7,112 nt of DNA from Candidatus Poribacteria bacterium (GTDB taxonomy: Bacteria; Poribacteria; DTPJ01): positions 1-7,112 of the forward strand of contig DTPJ01000599.1 in assembly GCA_011334435.1 (NCBI GenBank), read 5' to 3'. Below, in pieces: positions 5,297-7,112 of this stretch (position 1 is its first letter; every line of letters starts with the position of its first letter). The notes below the pieces were generated by a model. It had not been told where the DNA came from, searched no databases, and saw nothing but the letters and a program-made list of their open reading frames with translations. The translations under genes and the position numbers were made by a program.

Positions 5297-6118
5297 ATGA
5301 AATGTGAAGATATATGCGAATTGATCTGTGCTTATTTAGATAATGAATTAGAGCCAAAAGCTCAGAAACTTTTGGAAAAGCATTTGGAAGAATGCGAACG
5401 GTGCAGATTAGAAGTTAGTAATTGCAGATGTCTCAAAGATAGATTCCGAAAAGGAATTAAGCAGTTCAAAGCCCCAGATGAACTTAAATATAGAATAGTA
5501 AGAGAGCTAAGCAGGATAGATGAATACAGAGAAACAGGAATTCAGGCACTTGATCTTGTCCACTGGGGAAGCCATATAGCCCATTTTTATGAGGGCAAAA
5601 ACGAAATATCGGAAATAGCCACTCCATATATAATAAATGGATTAGAACAAAACGAATGGTGTGTTTGGATTGTGTCCGGGCTATCACTGTCAGAAGCAAG
5701 AGATGTTATTATGTGTTCTTTGCCCGATGCAAAAAAATATTTGGATAAAGGACAATTAGAGATTCTTCATTATAAAGATTGGTATCTATCAAACGGACAC
5801 TTTGATAGTCAAGTGTCTATGAAATCTGCTTTTGATAGATACAATAATGCTTTATATAATGGTTATTCTGGTCTTAGGGTCGCAGGAAATCCTTGTTGGG
5901 TTAGCCAAGATGATTGGGATGCCTTTATAGATTTTGAAGATTCTATTAATAACGCTATAACCGATAAAAAAATGTTAGCAATGTGTTCCTACAGCCAGTA
6001 TCAATGTGCCGAAAATCAAATATCTGATATTATAAATACTCACGAATATATACTACTCAAAGATAATAATTCTTGGAGAGTAAGAAAGAACAATGGACAT
6101 AATAATAGGGTAAAGTGA
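5297..6118 (+). CDS. Zinc-finger anti-sigma domain fused to a MEDS sensory domain
   Basis: This 273-residue soluble protein has two domains. Residues 1-45 are a zf-HC2/ZAS anti-sigma module: C3 and C7, then H29xxxC33xxC36, the conserved zinc ligands of anti-sigma factors such as RsrA, with extra Cys at 11, 43 and 45. Residues about 88-265 match the MEDS domain: HIAHFYEGKNEI and PYIINGLEQNEWCVWI near the start, DKGQLEILHYKDWYL in the middle, and RVAGNPCWV, MLAMCSYSQYQC and a final INTHEYILLKDNNSWRV. MEDS was described in DcmR and methanogen regulators and predicted to sense simple hydrocarbon derivatives. No transmembrane segment is visible, so it should act in the cytoplasm, binding the sigma factor encoded 4 nt upstream and releasing it when the MEDS domain senses its signal. 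The signal and the inhibitory role are inferred; the domain calls rest on visible motifs. AAAGGG at 5282-5287 serves as SD. Ten-plus cysteines leave a redox input possible. Confidence 0.87.
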   Translation: MKCEDICELICAYLDNELEPKAQKLLEKHLEECERCRLEVSNCRCLKDRFRKGIKQFKAPDELKYRIVRELSRIDEYRETGIQALDLVHWGSHIAHFYEGKNEISEIATPYIINGLEQNEWCVWIVSGLSLSEARDVIMCSLPDAKKYLDKGQLEILHYKDWYLSNGHFDSQVSMKSAFDRYNNALYNGYSGLRVAGNPCWVSQDDWDAFIDFEDSINNAITDKKMLAMCSYSQYQCAENQISDIINTHEYILLKDNNSWRVRKNNGHNNRVK

Positions 6119-6161
6119 TTTATGAGGTCTTTCCTGCGATCTTGTTGGTATAAACAAAGTA

Positions 6162-6189
6162 TTGACAACGAAAATCCATCTTATAATAT
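6162..6189 (+). promoter_or_regulatory. Candidate promoter for the MFS transporter, non-standard spacing
   Basis: A perfect TTGACA (6162-6167) is followed by a perfect TATAAT (6182-6187), but the spacer is only 14 bp. Shifting the -10 to TAATAT (6184-6189) gives a 16-bp spacer with a 4/6 match. Either the weaker -10 is used or the promoter needs an activator. A palindrome ATATCAGATAT (6230-6240) lies downstream in the leader. Transcription would start near 6195, giving a leader of about 125 nt. Confidence 0.45.
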
Positions 6190-6321
6190 TAGAATAAACT
6201 CGCCATAGTTATTAATCCATCAAGATTTCATATCAGATATAAATTATCCATAACGTAAGATATTCTCCCCAAGTCTTGCATTGACGATCAGAAAAAGTCC
6301 ACAATAATAGGAAAGGAGTCT

Positions 6322-7112
6322 ATGAGCTATATTGAAAAAGAACTAAGAAGCTTATTTTTCGCGCTATTAGTTAGTTTTATTATATTTGGCGTTAGTTTGA
6401 CGATCATCGGTGCAACTCTACCAAAAATAATCAGCGATTTCAATTGGAGTTATATATCTACTGGGATAGTCCTTTCCGCAGGCTCTATTGGCTATTTCGC
6501 ATCGTCATTTATATCAGGAATTCTATTACATAAACTTGGTCCAAGAAAAGTTATTGTTATCGGTTTAGCACTTCAATTTTTGGGTCTGCTTTTCTTTGCT
6601 TCAACGCCTTTTGTCTTGCTAAACCTGTTGTTAAATCTTATGATTGGCTTTGGTCAAGGTGGGACAGAGGTTGTCGTCAATTTCAGTGTTGTCAGGATAG
6701 AAAAGGGCGGTAGAAGTAGATTAATGAATCTTATGCACGCTGCTTTTTCTATTGGGGCTGTCATCGGTCCTTATATCGTGATAATGCTTATGCGTGCTGA
6801 ATTTGGTTGGCAAGCGATCTATCGGCTTATGTCCTTCGTTTCATTGATCATGGCTGGCATATTTTGGTTTCTTCCCTTCAAAAAACTCACTGATGATGAA
6901 AAAATTGGCAGTAAGGTCAAGATAAGAAGCCTTATCAGTGATTCTGTGCTTATCTTATCATTTTTAATCTTGCTTATCTATGTTGGTTCTGAACTTGGCG
7001 TCTCAAATTGGGTATCAGAATACTATGTTAAGTATTTTGGCTCTTCTGTAAATACTGGCGCGTTAATGGTATCTATCTTTTGGGTGGGATTATTAGCTGG
7101 AAGATTAGGAAC
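6322..7112 (+). CDS. MFS transporter, FHS/FucP-like, partial (runs off right edge)
   Basis: An open frame of 263 codons starts at ATG 6322 and is cut by the window edge, so about two thirds of a normal 380-420-residue transporter is present. The SD is GAAAGGAG (6311-6318), only 3 nt from the ATG. Hydrophobic segments lie near 11-33, 47-69, 75-93, 98-115, 137-157, 165-187, 208-228 and 249-263, matching the first six helices, cytoplasmic loop and helices 7-8 of the major facilitator fold. Between helices 2 and 3, GILLHKLGPRKV is a version of the MFS motif A. The helix-7 region IYVGSELGVSNWVSEYY followed by WVGLLAGRLG resembles the FHS (FucP-type sugar permease) branch. Substrate cannot be told from sequence. 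It lies 203 nt downstream of the MEDS gene on the same strand with its own promoter candidate, so it may be a separate unit or a target of the sigma factor. Confidence 0.9.
   Translation, partial: MSYIEKELRSLFFALLVSFIIFGVSLTIIGATLPKIISDFNWSYISTGIVLSAGSIGYFASSFISGILLHKLGPRKVIVIGLALQFLGLLFFASTPFVLLNLLLNLMIGFGQGGTEVVVNFSVVRIEKGGRSRLMNLMHAAFSIGAVIGPYIVIMLMRAEFGWQAIYRLMSFVSLIMAGIFWFLPFKKLTDDEKIGSKVKIRSLISDSVLILSFLILLIYVGSELGVSNWVSEYYVKYFGSSVNTGALMVSIFWVGLLAGRLG

Noticed and set aside
6122..6208. 28-codon open frame starting just after the MEDS gene
   Set aside because: It has no SD, overlaps the promoter candidate of the MFS gene, and shows no protein-like pattern.
6281..6308. TTGACG-N16-AATAAT as a promoter for the MFS gene
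   Set aside because: Transcription would start around 6315, inside the SD, leaving no usable ribosome binding site.

Overview
The window is AT-rich, tightly packed bacterial DNA. An ECF sigma factor, consensus sigma70-type promoters and Shine-Dalgarno (SD) sites show that it is bacterial, not archaeal. Arg codons are mostly AGA/AGG and ATA is common for Ile. The iron-sulfur electron-transfer genes suggest an anaerobe or facultative anaerobe. I cannot assign a phylum; an uncultured lineage is likely.

Layout, left to right. (a) 1-107, minus strand: the first 35 codons of an unrecognised gene with a very good SD. (b) 108-589: an AT-rich intergenic region with no convincing gene, holding phased TATATAAT repeats, a dyad over a weak promoter candidate, and an odd leader in front of the next gene. 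(c) 590-3857, plus strand: a three-gene operon of a secreted C69-family Ntn-hydrolase dipeptidase, a ferredoxin with a Tat-like N-terminus and four predicted [4Fe-4S] clusters, and a NapH/NosR-like membrane polyferredoxin. The genes are separated by 2 nt and then overlap as ATGA. (d) 3886-4440, minus strand: a macro-domain protein with a perfect TTGACA-N17-TATAAT promoter. (e) 4732-6118, plus strand: an ECF sigma factor, 4 nt upstream of a soluble protein that joins a zinc-binding anti-sigma domain (zf-HC2/ZAS) to a MEDS sensory domain. (f) 6322-end, plus strand: an MFS transporter resembling the FHS/FucP-type group, cut off by the window edge.

How the genes may work together. The sigma/zf-HC2-MEDS pair looks like a complete signalling unit. 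The MEDS domain was predicted in the literature to sense simple hydrocarbon derivatives (DcmR and methanogen/methylotroph regulators). Here it would sit in the place normally taken by a transmembrane or redox-sensing anti-sigma output, so a cytoplasmic small molecule could control release of the sigma factor. This is the most interesting item in the window. The sigma gene's leader also carries a 10-bp inverted repeat that spans the SD and includes the start codon, plus a GC-rich palindrome. The Fe-S operon could move electrons between the quinone pool or cytoplasm and the periplasm, but no terminal reductase is present. The reason for its linkage to a secreted dipeptidase is not evident.
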